Part shown: positions 63,807 through 64,000 of the stretch, one piece after another
How positions within the stretch are numbered: the stretch's first letter is position 1
How the letters are laid out: each line of letters begins with the position of its first letter
Source: Patella vulgata
Taxonomy: Eukaryota; Mollusca; Gastropoda; Patellidae
Direction of reading: 5' to 3'
NCBI RefSeq assembly: GCF_932274485.2
Contig: NC_065880.2
Coordinates: 91,460,730-91,524,729, forward strand
Length of the DNA: 64,000 nucleotides
Made by a program: the position numbers and the translations under genes
Notes under the pieces: generated by a model
The model's database searches: none
Told to the model about the DNA's origin: nothing
Seen by the model: only the letters and a program-made list of their open reading frames with translations

Positions 63807-64000
63807 CAGGGCCCTGTTTCACGAAATCTTCACTAAAGATAAAATCTACATTTTAGTAGATACTTCAATTTTGATTGGCTAAGCACTAAAATCAATCTAA
63901 TATTATCCAATCAAATTACTAAAATTTTAGTTCAATTTTGATTGGCTAAGCACTAAAATCAATCTAATATTATCCAATCAAATTACTAAAATTTTAGTAA
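63807..64000. mobile_element. Likely MITE, cut by window end
   Basis: Begins CAGGGCCCTGTTTCACGAAA. From 63869 a 66-base unit (TTTTGATTGGCTAAGCACTA, ATCTAATATTATCCAATCAA) is repeated twice; each unit is itself partly inverted (TTGATTGG against CCAATCAA). Confidence 0.6.

Overview
The window looks like nuclear DNA of a lophotrochozoan animal, most likely a gastropod mollusc. It is AT-rich, has GT-AG introns of 0.3-2 kb, and holds only three recognisable host genes in 64 kb. Between and inside them are dense short interspersed repeats, miniature inverted-repeat elements (MITEs), minisatellites and (CT)n or poly-G tracts. The species call is inference; no mitochondrial or rRNA marker is present.

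Region 1 (1-18.2 kb, + strand) is the 3' half of a PTPN13-type gene, a large PDZ-repeat non-receptor protein tyrosine phosphatase. Seventeen exons (765-18230) join in one open frame of about 1,226 codons: the end of a linker, a PDZ3-like domain, a 398-residue disordered linker in one exon, PDZ4- and PDZ5-like domains, another linker, and an intact catalytic PTP domain with WPD loop, HC(X5)R loop and Q-loop. The KIND and FERM domains and PDZ1-2 expected upstream lie outside the window. The introns are packed with mobile elements, and at least six 3' splice sites lie against, or appear to be partly built from, transposon or minisatellite sequence.

Region 2 (18.2-51.4 kb) has no convincing host gene. 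It holds tRNA-derived SINEs of three families (called SINE-A, SINE-B and SINE-C here), TTAA-flanked MITEs of two sub-types (M1a, M1b), a CRE-bearing MITE (M2), Harbinger-like and hAT-like MITEs, a 5'-truncated LINE tail, a broken Penelope-like element with a GIY-YIG endonuclease region, several minisatellites, and an inverted duplication whose copies are about 18 kb apart.

Region 3 (51.4-64 kb) carries an intronless-coding class A peptide-type GPCR on the + strand (51456-52742), followed at once by an array of hairpin-forming repeats. The last two exons of an opsin lie on the - strand (59753-57599). The opsin has the Schiff-base lysine and an unusually long, charged C-terminal tail; its upstream exons are not visible. 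The two receptor genes face each other about 5 kb apart. Nothing suggests that the three genes share one pathway. Repeat boundaries are estimates to within a few bases unless both terminal repeats or target-site duplications are stated.
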